Source of the DNA: Nymphaea colorata
Lineage: Eukaryota; Streptophyta; Magnoliopsida; Nymphaeales; Nymphaeaceae
Reading direction: 5' to 3'
Length of the DNA stretch: 64,000 nt
Assembly: GCF_008831285.2 (NCBI RefSeq)
Contig: NC_045138.2
Coordinates: forward strand, 21,487,934 to 21,551,933
A model generated the notes under the pieces. The model searched no databases, was not told where the DNA came from, and saw only the letters and a list, made by a program, of their open reading frames with translations. Below are positions 48,271 to 61,900 of the stretch, in pieces. Position 1 is the stretch's first letter; every line of letters starts with the position of its first letter. Position numbers and translations under genes: made by a program.

Positions 48271-49874
48271 TGGGCTTAATGCTTTGGAGGCAGGTATCCA
48301 ATATGTCAATACATTGTGAATCTCATTCAGTGTGCTAAAACTTTCTAGTACCAATGATGTTTAAACTTGAAAAGCAAAAAATAAATGACCCATGAATTGC
48401 CTTTTGTAATACTTTCTTGTTTGTTTATGTTCAGTTTTGTGGTTCATTGATTGTTCATTCTTCCATAACCTCTTAATGAACTCGCCTCTCCTTTAGTCGT
48501 GGACAATGGCATTCACCTTGAAAAGCAAGAAATTAAAATGACCTATTAATTGCTTTTCTTTCATCCGCTTCTAGTTAATTTTCATTTTTAATTTTCTGTT
48601 TTGCCAATTGTTTGTGCCTCCAAACCCATTTTTGGTATTGGGATTTTCTTTATTTTCATTTCCCTTTTCAAATGAATGATGTTGGGTGGGTTATCTTGTT
48701 TGTGTTTTTTCATTAGTTCATCATCCAAAACCTTTGACATGGAGAAAGAAGAAAATGCATATGCACCATCTTACCTTTAATTGGATTGTGATTCATTTCG
48801 TGTTTTTATAATTTGCATTCTTTTTACCCTAATATCTTAAAACACTAGAAGGAAGAGCTGAAGATTAACTAGTGAAGCACATGCAGTTATGAAAACTGTA
48901 AATGTGTGTATAAGAATGAAATAAGTTGTTGCATGAGAAGAAACAAATGCATAGACCCTCAAATAGAAGATCAGCATTAGCAATGCTCTTTCATAGGTAG
49001 CAGATTAGAGGTGTTGACAAATGCATAATAGTTGATATTTGTAATCACCTCCACCTGCATTTGTTGGCAAGTTCTCTCTAAGAGTTTGTGAATCTTTTTA
49101 GATATGATGTTGTTAAATTTACCTAAAATTAGGTTAGTTTGATGCATCTAAAGTTGTTTCGTCTAGTCTCAAGTTTGGATATTGAAAAATATGATCCAAT
49201 ACAATTTTTTATGAGATGTACAAGTACAAAAAATGAAAATTTATAGTGTAATTTTTCATCAGATGCACAACATGAGTTCAAAAATTTCTAAGCATGTGGA
49301 TAACTACATTTCAGACTTTTGTTGTGCATCCGTGTTTTGCTGGTCATATGATAAGACCAGTGTTCTTTAATTTGTCTATTTTGGTAATAAATTAATAGCT
49401 CTATGTTAAGTTCCTTTTGTTGAAGCTTACATAATTTAATTGCATACAATTTGTCAAATTTTAGTTGTATGTTCATTAACCTTTCTACTTACAAGTATAG
49501 GTGCATTGCGCTTATGCAACATTTATATGCAACATCATAAATGAAACGCAATGCATGGTTCATGCATGCCATGCAAAGCACCCACAAGGTGGATATGTAT
49601 CAATAGTTGACGGGTTCTAGGCCTCCATGGATACGTTGAATGGCAAATTACCAGATAATGTAACTTGAATTGGTCGAAAGAGGCATGATACCAATGTATT
49701 TGTTAACCATTTTAATGTAAAATCATATAAACAATAAAGTTTGTGTGATATACTTTTTATAATAGCTGAAAACTAGACTATATAATTTATAGGCTCATCA
49801 ATCTATGGGTTTTCTTTAATTATTGTATGTATACTTTTCATGGCTTACGTAGTTCATTTCTACAACATGCATAG
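48271..49874. other. Intergenic spacer, nothing recognised
   Basis: AT-rich DNA with short random open frames. A TTGAAAAGCAA..AAAT.AATGACC word occurs at about 48368 and again near 48518, perhaps an old local duplication of about 150 bp. No gene or element ends were seen. Confidence 0.4.
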
Positions 49875-49890
49875 CAAAATACAAATGTTT

Positions 49891-50155
49891 GCCTCAAAGG
49901 GCACCCAAGGGTATAGCATAACAGGTTGGGCTAGGGCCATGTGAAAAGGCATGTTTCCAGTTTGATTCCCGTGAGCATTGTGTCTTTGAATTTTAAGGTG
50001 GAGGAGCATGGTAGGTAAGTTGAAGGGTGTAAACAATGCCTAAACGATGCCACTTGCGACGGCAATGCAACCTAAGATTTCGATGGCATGGGGAATTAAA
50101 GGCCTTGAGGACTCTTTTCTAGGCAGTGGGTTGTTAACCTCCCACTCACTGAGAA
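49891..50155 (+). mobile_element. tRNA-derived SINE (265 bp) with 16-bp target duplication
   Basis: The body is flanked by CAAAATACAAATGTTT (49875-49890) and CAAAATGCAAATGTTT (50156-50171), a 16-bp direct repeat with one change, as made by LINE-type insertion. Near its start is an A-box-like TAGCATAACAGG (49914-49925). About 34 bp later comes a B-box-like AGTTTGATTCC (49959-49969), close to GGTTCGANTCC. The spacing fits an RNA polymerase III promoter from a tRNA. The tail is not a simple poly(A). Confidence 0.75.
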
Positions 50156-51336
50156 CAAAATGCAAATGTTTCACTATTGTTATATGCTTAAAGGGCTCTA
50201 CACAAGTAATGGTTCTACCTCAATGCAAAGGTTGAATAAATTTCTTGTTACCAAATTCACTGCATAAGCATATTTATATTACACTCTACAAATAACAAAA
50301 TGCAAGATAAAAACAATACATTGAGCAACTATTGAATGATACTTGCCATATTTTTATGCCACCAATAAATAGTGGTAGAGATACATGAGGCTTGGTGTCG
50401 GTGTCAAAAGTTTTATAGGAAAAATTCAAATTTACATTGTCATGACTTCAAATTACATGGGGATCCTACATCAAACCCGGCCTGGTGATTCAAATGCTCC
50501 TCAACAAAAAAAATCCTAGCTCTACCACTAGCATGAGCGCTCCTCAGCTGGCAACCCAGGAGAAAGACTCCCGGACCATCCCATTGGGGGCAAAAAATGA
50601 TTCGGCATTGAAGAAACTTTACAAGACTTATGCCCATAGTTTCCATGTAACCACAATTTCATTAACATTAAGCACATCAATCTTGCATATGTTAATTGTA
50701 ATGTATATATTGCAAATGTTTTAGAGGTCACAAACATTTCAAAAAAGTGAAAATATTGCTTCTATTATGGGTTTTCCCTTTTTTCTTGTTTTGTAAGGTA
50801 TTCTTGCTTATTTCCATAAGAAAATTAACATGCAAGAGTAATTAAGGAAAATGAAAAACAAGGAGTAAGAAACTCTATACAATATGCTAAGAACAAAAGA
50901 GAAAACAAAAAGTGAAACTGAAAATTTCACAAGTATCAAGGGAGCGTCATAGTAGTACCCAGAAACTGTATAGTCTTGCTTTCTAAGGCAAGAAAGCAAC
51001 TTGACAAAGTCACCATGGCCTTCTTGACTCTCAAATTCTCTATTATCACCACTGAAGTTGTTGCAATCAAAACTAGGAGCGATACATCTATTAGCAAGGA
51101 AATCTTGTTTAATCCAGTCCATATCATACCTGCCAAATTGAGAAATAACTACTTCTAAGGGAGCATTTGGCGATGTGAACACTAGCACACTATTTCATGA
51201 ATTTGCCTAAAAAATTATACCATACATATTTTTCAGCCAAGACTACATGCTTGGAGTTGATCTGCAGGTCATTTTTAAGAAAATTTATTTAGTACTTATT
51301 CAGTAACCTCTTTCTTGCCCTGAGATGACCCAAAAC

Positions 51337-51654
51337 CTATGTCACAGTGGCACGCCATTTTTGGTGGAGTACCCATACCGGTACGGCGGTAAGGCCTGGT
51401 CTGGTTCCGGGTTGGAACTAGATCCAAACTATATTATAACCTAAAAAGTTTTGTTTTTGTTTTTTTATGAGATTATCTATGGATTTATGAAAGAAACATT
51501 GTCTTAATGTGATGATGTCATTTGATTTTTTTAAAATTTTGAATAAAAAATATATAATAATATATAATATTCACCGTACCATCATACCAAGATTTACAAA
51601 AAGACCATACTGTACCAGTACCCGTACTCCCTTACCCATATCATTGTGACATAG
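51337..51654. mobile_element. Short element, CTATGTCACA family (318 bp)
   Basis: The left end CTATGTCACAGTGGC and the right end on the other strand, CTATGTCACAATG, are near-perfect inverted repeats. The flanks CCCAAAAC and GCTAGAAC match at only 5 of 8, as expected for an old insertion. The interior carries GTACCCATACCGGTACGG on the left and TGTACCAGTACCCGTACTCC on the right. It shares its ends with 58590-59192 and 11172-12243. Confidence 0.7.
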
Positions 51655-53940
51655 GCTAGAACTTGCAGTTCTGCTATTGTCTAATTTTAATATTTTTGTT
51701 CATGCGTTCAGGTCGCTTGATTAGATTTTGCAGCAAGCAGCTGTCGGACTGCAAAATTCACCCACATTCTAATCTGAGAGCATGTGTGCATTGAATCAGC
51801 TTCTTCTCAAAGGCGAAAACTGCATTCTGTATAAATGCATCGTAAGAAGGCTACACTGTAAATTAATTAATAATCCGAGAATGACAAATTCATAAACAGT
51901 CTAGCAATGAAATGGTACAAACATATGAAGTTAAAATGACAAATGTAATTTATATTTAGAGTGGTCCTACCCATTTTCTCATTCTTTTTTCTTTCTTGAG
52001 TTTCACAAATGCATGGCTATTTTCTTTCTTGATTGGGGCCAGTTTTGGGTGTGTGGGAGAGAACACCATCACCCTACTGGAAAGTCATTTTTCCAATATC
52101 TAGAGCTGTTTCAGGATTCAAGTGAATTTATAGTTTCACTTTTTAACTCAGGATTTGTGTCTATAAGATAAGCACATTAGGGCGTGATAGTGACCATAGG
52201 ATTTGTTCAAATTAACTTGCCACTAGTTGCATTATGTCCCTTGGAGCCATTGAGATGAGCTCGTTTATAAAGTTAGAATGAATTAATATTTGACTATGTC
52301 TGTCGACATATTACATTGCTTATAAAATAACAATTGTGATTCAATCTTATGGTGGTCCAAATTCAAATTCAATATAACTTCATCATATGATAGAAAACGT
52401 TAAACCTTGGTGAAAGTTTTACTGTAGTTGAATTTGAAAACTGAAAACATATTATATGCGATTTTTTACTATTTGATAATACAAGATGTAGATCTGGATC
52501 TAAAACTTTGAATACATTAATAATTGTGAACAAATTTGATGGTAAAAGTTCAAATTGTTGCCAAGGAATTATTGGACCGAGTTCATGTAACCAAATTAGA
52601 TGTTACTTGGACCGAGTTCATCTAACCAAATTAGATGTTACTAGGATTTTGAAACATGGAAGAGTTAATTGTCAAAGTTGACTACTTGTGCATCACATTT
52701 AATCACAACCAGTGAGACATTGAACAAACTTTTCTTTTACGATCCACATAATATATAATCAGTTTATAAAGCAACTAAAATCTGCCAACTGCCAGATGTT
52801 GTAAGATGACTAAAAGTTTAAAAAGCCACCACCAATAAACACTTGCCATTGGGGTATTAGCAATGGTTTATTGGCTTATAGTATAGTGACAAATGAGGAA
52901 CTAATTTTAGAACAAGAAAAATTGCTCCATGTGATTCAAATTCACATACTTAGATTTGTAGTTGTCGAACATTAATGCCCACTTGATATAAGTTTTTGAG
53001 AGCTAATTACCATTGCTAAAAATACCAGCAACCACTAGCGGAACGAGAATTTTTTTTCTGGTGGGGGCACTCATTTAATACCTTTAATTTCTTTGGACAT
53101 GTTTAGTAATCAAATATATCAAAACATTAACATATATATTAAATTAATTTTGTGAGACCACTAACCACTAAGTGGCTACACCATTGCGTGCAAGCCATGA
53201 AGGGCGTCCACCTGTTCACGGCGTCCTCTTGACAAGATTTGATTCGCGGTTCGATTCGAGTGGTCTTCCCACCTTGGTTCTTGAGAATTTTTCAAGTGTT
53301 CATTCATCTTTCACCTTAATCTCAAAGGATAACAATTTTTTTTTAAAATTTTCACGTGTTTTATGGCTTTATTAAAATAATGTTTCTTTTGGGAATTAAG
53401 TGCTTTTAAATGACTTCAAGCTTATAACCTTTATATTTAATTTTCAGAATTATTTTTCTTTATCTATTTAAGTTTCGAATGAACTATTAATTTAAAAGTG
53501 AACTTGTTTCATTTTGTACCTTGGACAGTTCGGTTTACTATTCTCCTTTAAAAGATTTTGCTCGAAACCCAAATTCCTCCAGAGCAGCTAAATATAAAGC
53601 TTGGAAAATTAAAAGCTTTTAGAAAAGTAGCACAATTGTGAAGTTACTTTTACAGTTTACAGTAGTAGGGTTCATCTCGTCCGGTAGACCTGAAAAAGAA
53701 TTGGTGTTCATCAAACACCTTTCTATGAAAAAATTTTCCAGGGAAAGAAAGTCATCTATATTACATTTGTCCGTGTCCATGTGAAGGACTCGCTGCCAAA
53801 GCCCTGCGAGGTCGGCAAAAGGTTTTAGCTGTGGGCACGTTTGATGCATGAGAATTATACTGTAGTTCCAGAAAAAAAAAAAAATCAAATTTTTAAAAAT
53901 TTGTCCTCCCCATCAAACAAGGGAGTGAAAAAAATGCCCC
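51655..53940. other. Intergenic spacer upstream of DCAF13
   Basis: No gene seen. A two-copy tandem duplication of 35 bp (TTGGACCGAGTTCAT.TAACC) occupies 52572-52642. Near 53036-53075, GCGGAACGAGAATTTTTTTT followed by GGTGGGGGCACTC resembles a relic of a common plant TE end. Confidence 0.45.
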
Positions 53941-53949
53941 TTGCGTTGA

Positions 53950-53999
53950 TTTCCGGAATTATTATTCCGGAAATATCTTTCCACCCTAGGAGGTGGAAA
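53950..53999. promoter_or_regulatory. Two adjacent palindromes upstream of DCAF13
   Basis: TTTCCGGAAT and ATTCCGGAAA (10-bp arms, loop TATT, 53950-53973) form a perfect inverted repeat. Five bases later TTTCCACC and GGTGGAAA (8-bp arms, loop CTAGGA, 53978-53999) form a second. A third TTCCGGA follows at about 54005. They lie about 360-410 bp upstream of the DCAF13 start, at the AT-rich to GC-rich boundary. They could be dimeric transcription-factor sites, but no factor is assigned. Confidence 0.5.
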
Positions 54000-54360
54000 A
54001 TTTTTTCCGGAGAATAAAAATTGCCCGTTGGCTTCCTTCTCCTTCTCCATCTTGTTGCGAGAGGAAGAAAAAAGGGACGGCAGGATTCTGGAGTGGCGGG
54101 AGAGGGTTTCTCTTCGTCTCCCCCTTCTCCCCGGACGTCTCCGCCGACGGCAATAGAGGTAAAACCCGCGAGAGCCGCAGGGGAACGGCTCAGAGGAACC
54201 ACCCAGCCTTGGGAGAGTGCTGTCGAGCTCTCTATCGTGGTGTCGGCCTGAACGTTCTTCTCGATTGAATCTGTAGCGGGTGGGCCGCCGGCCGCCTCTC
54301 TAGGTCGTTCACGGGAACTGTGTCTGTCTTAGAAACCCTTTCCCGCCTTCACGGGCCACC

Positions 54361-57300
54361 ATGAAGGTCAAGGTTATTTCTCGATCAGAAGATGAATTCA
54401 CCCGCGAAAGGAGTCGAGACCTCCAGGTCCTTATCTCTACCTCTCCGTCTCTCTATTGGGAGTTGCTCTTTAGTTGTTGGGGTTTCTTATGTTCCTCGTT
54501 CTTGAGATTCTTTTGCTTACTCTTATTCTGATGTTGAAATTGCTGATCATGTGTCTATTGGAAAATGCTTATTAATCAGGCTCCTTACCTCTTTCTGTGC
54601 TATCTGGCAGTCCTGTTCTGATTTGGATGGTTTAGTTGCTTTGGTTTACATTACGTGTGAGACGGGAATTTTCTCTGTTCTGGAGATTTGATAATTCTAG
54701 TGGGTTTGTCGGTTGTGGGTAATGTTGTTCACTTCCATGGCTGTTATTCTTGTTGTAGTCTCCTGATGGATGTATAGAGTATTGATGCATAGAAGCGTCT
54801 ACGTTAATGCTCTTATCCACTGTCGCTTAGGCGGAAAGATTTTCATTGCCATGGTATCTGGTTAGAGCATGAGTATCTTCGATCGATTCTACCGATGGCC
54901 AGAGCGGCGCATTTCCGGGCTGATAAAACAGGAAAGGAAAAAAAAGAGGATCTCCGAGATTTCTCTTTTTCACAAACTAATTTTTCTAGTTATACAGATT
55001 ATTTCCCCTATGACGCTACAACATTCTTAAGATGCATTGAGCCAGCGACACCCATATCAGTTGCGTAAAAACTTCCCATGCTGCATATCCTAGACAGGAA
55101 TATAAACTAAGTGCTCCGAGTGCATAATGGTCCTAAGAACTCCTGAAAACTCAAAGAAGTGCTGGCGACATAAAACATATCGAGTGCATTTGTTATTGAT
55201 AATCTCTTATTCTCTTGTACAGTATTATTAATTATTTTGTTTGTTATTTCTTTAAGAAAGTGAATGCTGGCGAAGGTTTGAACATTGAGTTCGTCTTGAA
55301 GCAATGAATGTTCTCACTAACTTGAATACGTAGTTTTGCTCAACACTTGCGTCTTTTTTTGGACAATTGAACAAAAAGTTTCACTTTTTGATAACTCAAA
55401 TCCATTTATTTAAGAAGGCTATATCTTTAAATGGACTAGTGAAATGACAGTTTAGTTGCTACTTCTTGGTCCTTGCTCGTCATGGTTCTTAGTTCATTTT
55501 CACCTCATCTGAAAAAAAGATGTTATCAAGTGGTCTTATCATTTTTCTGATTATTCAAATGGTCAAATTATTCATTGGCTACCAGGGAACTGGAATTATG
55601 TTTAAATCATAGCCACAAATGTCGTTCTCGGGTTTTTATCGGTGAGGGTTTTCTTGAGTATTTGTCGGCAAAGTTATTCTTTTCGTCTCAGAGTTTTTCA
55701 AAAAAATAAAAAAATCACAATGTTAGGTAAAAATACAAAAAATGAAAAACTAATAAGTATTGTATTGCACTTAAGAGGTCAAGTTAAATACTTAAAGCAA
55801 GAGTGAATAAAACAATGAAACACAAGTTGGAAAAAATAAAAACAGAAAATGAAATAAAAAATAAATGATAAAATCACGATAAAATCGGGTTTAAATCACA
55901 ATAAATTCATTTTAACGTTTCAATATATCATGTTATTTTCCCGTTTTTATTTTTTTTTTGTTTTTTTCGTTAGTATCACTATATTTTTCAAAAATATCAC
56001 AATATCTGTGGCTATGGACTTTAAACTTCTTTCTATGTTGGAGTCATGCAAAGGCCATCAATATGTCTTGTTCCCTGGGATCAGGGGTGATTTTGCTGGA
56101 TCTTAGATTGTTTTGATGTTGTGTGATGCATGCCAATTTTGGAATTTGCATGTTTAAAATTTAAATAACTACTTTGACATTGATAGGTAACACTTGTCTC
56201 ATATTAAATCTGTTCTTGCCTTGTTATTACAGAGAGTATTTCGAAATTATGATCCCAGCCTTCATCCTCAAGAAAAGGCAGTTGAGTATGTCCGGGCTCT
56301 CAATGCAGCTAAGCTGAATAAGGTAAACCTCGTACACATAAGTTTATATAGTTACTTGGTGCATATTCCTTATTTCATTACCCACTTCTTGTGGACTTCA
56401 GATATTTGCAAAACCTTTTATTGGAGCCATGGATGGGCATATTGATGCTATTTCATGCATGGCGAAAAATTCAACTCATTTGAAAGGGATATTTTCAGGA
56501 TCGATGGACGGAGGTATAACTCTGCGCTTTTTATCACTTGAGTTTGCTTTTGTTTTTTTTTTTTTTTTTTGGTTTTGGGTGTTGTGGGGGGTGGGGGGTG
56601 TTCTTTTAGTGCATGTTTTTTAAGTTTTATTTCATCCAGCCTTTATTTGGTGATTGTCATATGTATTAATGTGCATCCTCCAAATTGTCATTGTCTACTG
56701 AATGCTGGTTTTCTGCTCCTTTTTTGGGTTTTTGTTTTTGTTGGAGAAGGGAAAGAAAAAAGGTGGGGGGGGGGGGAGGGGAATAGTAACAAAGACTGCT
56801 TGTGTGCAAAGGAACTTCATTTAATTATGCAACATGGGGGTGTCATGGAGAATTTTGAAGCTTAGGATTCGAAAAAAAAGGAAAAACTAATCCAAGGGAT
56901 GTAAGAACTGCACATTAGTACCACTGAAGAGAAGGATAGTTCTTGAAAAGATGTTGGCAATTTGTGTTTCTCATCCCTGCATAAAATGCAACATCTTAAT
57001 AGTCTCCCAAGGACTAAAACTGAGAGTTGATCGGTTATACTCATGTTGCTGCATAAGTTTGTCTCTTGCTTGTGCTATCTTGCTCCTTTTCTCACTCCCA
57101 TTTTTCTCCCTTCTACATTCATTTTTTTTTTTCCTTTCTACTTTCTTCTTCTTCCTTCCTGCATTTGCAAGTACTTGGCAGAAGGAAAAGATATCTGAGC
57201 AGGTGAATACTATATCAAACCATGCAGCTGATGTTAGTAGTTCATGTCAGCCCTTGTTCTCATGCATGGGCAGTGCTTTCAAGGTCAATCCTCAAAAGCA

Positions 57301-58855
57301 TGGTGGTCTGCTAGTACCTCATTTTGAATATTTCATTTTGATTTTTGCATTGGTGAATGATTTTGGGTGACTAAAGTTCTGAAGATTTTTCTATTTTCTG
57401 CTACCAGGTTCTCTGACTTTTTGAACATTGGATTGGACTGAGGTGCCCAGTACCAATTATTAAAATATGTTAATAATCGAAAGAAGAAACTTCTTTGTAA
57501 CCTCCACACTCGACTAGGAAGCTGGGAGGCTTAATTTGGTTTTCAACTTTCATCAGCATATAGAAGGCTTAATTCAGTCAAGGTTAATCAAAGAAGCCTA
57601 CATTTCGACTTTGTTGATAGCTATATGTGGCAGTGACCATGTGGTTGTGATGCTGAATTTTGAGGTGGGACGGTAACCTTTAGTGCTTACCATGTCGAAG
57701 AGTGGTGAGGTTTCTTTATGAAGTGGATGCAATTGTGTGCCGGGGTATGAAATGGAAGACTTAACACCACTATGTCGAAATTTTAATTGGAGTTAAAGGA
57801 ATTATTTGATGCATGACTAACATTAAGTGCTACTGAAAGTAGTTTGACTTTTGAATCACCAATGTTAATGGAGAAAACTAAGATATGGTGTTCACCCTTA
57901 GTGTGAACTGTTTTATTGCATAAACTTGGGTCAAACTTACAATACAACCTGGTATTTCATAGTGACTCATTAAAAAAAAAAATCAGTAAGCCAAACTCGG
58001 CCGATGCTGAGTGGACTCGATAAGCCAATGATCTGGATGATTCAGGCCTGATTCGCATGCAGATTGGGTTTGACTGGGTCATGGCTTGGATCATGACCCA
58101 GTGTTTGTCTGATCTGGGCCAACTCTGGTGATCCCGAAGTTGGCTTGGTGAGTTTGCCAACTATGCATTGTTTCTCTAAAATTTGTTTGATTGGGCTAAG
58201 CTTATATTTATTAGGCCTGTGATGTCATAGGTTTTATTCTCCGTAATTCAATAGGGTCTTCATATTCTCAATAATAATTTTGTTTTCCTTTTTTTTTCCA
58301 GCTATTCGACTATGGGATATAGCCTCCAGGTAAATATTATAAGTTGGCTTTTTATAAGCTTTTCTGCATATACAGCACACTTTTGCCTTTTTCTTTGCTT
58401 AAACTGCAACCCTAGAAAATGAGGTGAAATCTGGTAAAAGCTACCATCAGAATTGTTTGCACCAATTATGATGTCATCGCCCTCGTTAACAACTTGAACT
58501 TTTTAATTTTTTATGGCCTCCCCTTTTTAGTAGTTTTCATAACTGAGATGCTAGCACATGCTGTGGCAAATGACATGACTTTTGTAATGCTATATCACAT
58601 AGCTGTGGGTACTGATGCGGGTGTGGATACTGGTTGAGAGCAATTCCAAAAGACTTAGGCCTAACATGGTTACATGTATGATTTAAGTTGTAAAAACTGA
58701 AAACTGTATGTCGGTTGTTCAAGACCCTAAAATGTCTAGCTGGGATCCAATTTGATTGGCTAAAAATTGACACACACACATATTTATACAGAAATAACGA
58801 CAGAAACATATGTATATCCATACAGTGAATGTATATGTGTGTATGTGTGCGTGTG

Positions 58856-58905
<50 letters not shown>

Positions 58906-61900
58906 GTCAACTGACGAATGACTTGCTGACTAGTTGACTACTCTGACCAAATAATCACTGGTTTAACAATGCAAGTCAGTTGACAACTGAGTCAACTGAT
59001 TAGTTGGAATTTTGACTAAGACAAAGTAATGTTTTAAGCCAATAAGCAGTATCTTCAGTATTTATATTTATGAAATATTTATTAATAAATAAAAAGCACC
59101 AAAATATATTTTGCCATCCCCACTAGCCGCTCCCTGTCCAGATATGTTAATGCAGGTGTAAATATTGACTTTGGTGTGTCCATGTGACATAGCTGTAATG
59201 ACAAGCAAATTGTAAAAACTATGGGGCTTACTAGTTGGATTGGTCCCTATCTGGCTTCTTCATATATTTTGGTGGCTGGAATCTTACACTTTCTTGATCA
59301 TTATACAGAAAAAAGAGTTGGTCCTTAAGATTTCCATTGTCACAAACATTGCCGGAGGTGCAATTCTGGCAATTTTCTTGTGAAGCCTGATAGAATCAGC
59401 CTAAAAGATCTAAGTGTTGGAAAATGTTATGCCAGTTAAGGAGTCCGAGGAAGTTCTTTCTACTACTTATCCAGTTTATGAAGCTAGTGATTTTCTGTTC
59501 TTTTTCTCTGTATGACTGACTGACTTTACTCTACCCGTTTCTTTGTTATTCACCAAGTCTTGTAAATGTCAACAACCCCTTAAAAAAAATTTGTTTCATC
59601 TGTCAATTTTATTGGTGGAGCAAATGTTCTACCAGTTAAGGGTTATGAGGCAGGTTTTTCTGGTTTCTACTACTTATACAGTGTATGAAACATTGAAACT
59701 ACTAATTTTCTGTTTTTTTCTGTAAGTTTTGACTGAGTTTCTTTTCTCATTCATTGCATTTTGTAAATGTCAATGCTCACACCCCTAAAAAGAAAACTGA
59801 TTCATCTGTAAGTTTGATTGGCTGAGGTTTCATTGCTTTTATAGTATTGGCTGTATGTTATAATTTGGTTAATGTCTTTATTTTATGGAAAAACAGGCAG
59901 ACAGTTTGTCAGTTTCCCGGGCATAATGGTGCTGTGCGGGGTTTGACAGTATCTACTGATGGAAAAGTTCTTGTATCATGTGGGAATGATTGCACGTAAG
60001 AGTGCTTAGACATGTTTGTTATTTTGTACTTGTTCATAGTTGTTCTTGTATACCAAGTTGAACAGTTTTCAAGTTGTTTAATTATTTTTTTTTTTAAAAT
60101 TTGTTTTGGGCCTTATCACAGTATTAGGCTTTGGAGTGTTCCTGTTGCAAGTTCTATTGGATCATATACTAAACCAGAAAAGCCGATGGAGGTTAGTACA
60201 GCTAAAGAAAGATACTTATGAGTAGCTTAATGGCATTTCAAAGTACACTGAACTAAATTACCTTTTTTACCAGCCTATATCAGTATATGTCTGGAAGAAT
60301 GCCTTCAGGTGAGGTTTTACTGATTTTTTCTTTTTAGGTTTCATGTTGTATTTTTCCACTTATTGATTATAATTATGACATCAACTAGCAAGAAATAAGA
60401 TGTTTCAATTTGTATCTTGAAAGTTGTTCTCATAAATACTCATTTTTTATATGCACTGTTTTAGGGGGGTTGATCACCAGTGGGATGGCACTATCTTTGC
60501 TACAGTTGGTGCTCAAGTTGATATATGGGATCAAAACAGGTATTCATGCGATACTTTGCCCGTTCTAGTTTCTAAATATCTAACTGGCTTTCTTTGAAAG
60601 GTCGGAGCCCATAAGCAGCTTTGCATGGGGGAGTGACACTGTGGTCTCTGTTCGATTCAATCCTGCACATCAGAGCATATTGGGAACATCAGCTAGGTAT
60701 AACTGGCATACTTTTGGTTGTAATACTCTAATCACAATTTTGTATTCTACTTTTTAAGTTTTCATGCCCATTGAAATGCATACGTATATGTGCTTGACCA
60801 AATCTTTGAAGTTCGTTGACAGTAACTTTGCTTGATTCATGGTCCTCTTCTGCTTAGATTCATGGTCCTCTTCTGCTTTTGCAGTGACCGTAGTATAACA
60901 TTGTATGACCTGCGTACTTCAACACCTCTGAAGAAAATTATAATGCAGGTATCATATATTGTCACCTTGCAACTGCACTATCACTGCATGGCAATTGGCA
61001 GTGAATTACTACTCGGGTTTGACTATGTAATTCGTAGAGTTTTTCTTTTCAGTATCTGACTGATTATACATAAAATTTCTTCAGGAAAAATAGTCATTTA
61101 AGAATTAGATACTCCTTTTCACCTGCATGCTATTTGAAAATCCACTCCAGAATTTGCATAAACATTTCTTGCGTGCACAAATAATTTTTCTTTTTTCCGC
61201 ACATGTTATCAGCATGGTCACTGGTCAGAGAACTTGTAGTGTACCTTCTTCCAAACTCTTAACGTTTAATGTTCTTTAATTTATGATTAGTTTAAACCTA
61301 AAACGGTTCGCTCCTCCAAAACCCTAAAGCTCACAGTTCTCTTTTAGCTTATCTTATCTTTGTTCGGCACACGTCACTGTGCCTATTATCCAATTGCAAA
61401 AAATTTCAAGAATTGAGGTGGCAGAAGTGCAAATTCCTCATGCTTTCAGGCATTGGTTTCCTATGGAATATGTATATTTTTGGTCTCTCTCTCTCTGCCC
61501 CTTTATGAATGTATAGGTGGTAATATTGAAAATAGTTGCAACTCCAGGCTTTGGGTATATATATATATTGGTGAATTGTTGATAATTACATGATGTCCTC
61601 AATACTTTAGTCCCATATGCTCTGTAGGAGATTATAAATGTTCCAAAACATCATTTTTTGTTGGATCCATAAAAATGTATATGGAAGCATGATTTCTATC
61701 CTAAATTTGGACAATTTTCAGTCATTTCTAAAAATTATAGTTTTATGGATCAGTTACATAAAGAAGCAAAAAAAAAAAAAAAAAAACTGTTCTTTTTCAC
61801 TATGGCCAATCTAAAAAAGAAAAGCTACCTTTATCTCTTTCACTGTCCATATTTTGAAAGACTGAAGTTAACTCAGAAGATATTTATATTATGAATATAT

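Noticed and set aside
59417-59816. The 200-bp duplication considered as a duplicated exon
   Set aside because: Neither copy has a long open frame or WD40-like sequence, and exons 4 and 5 join in phase without it.
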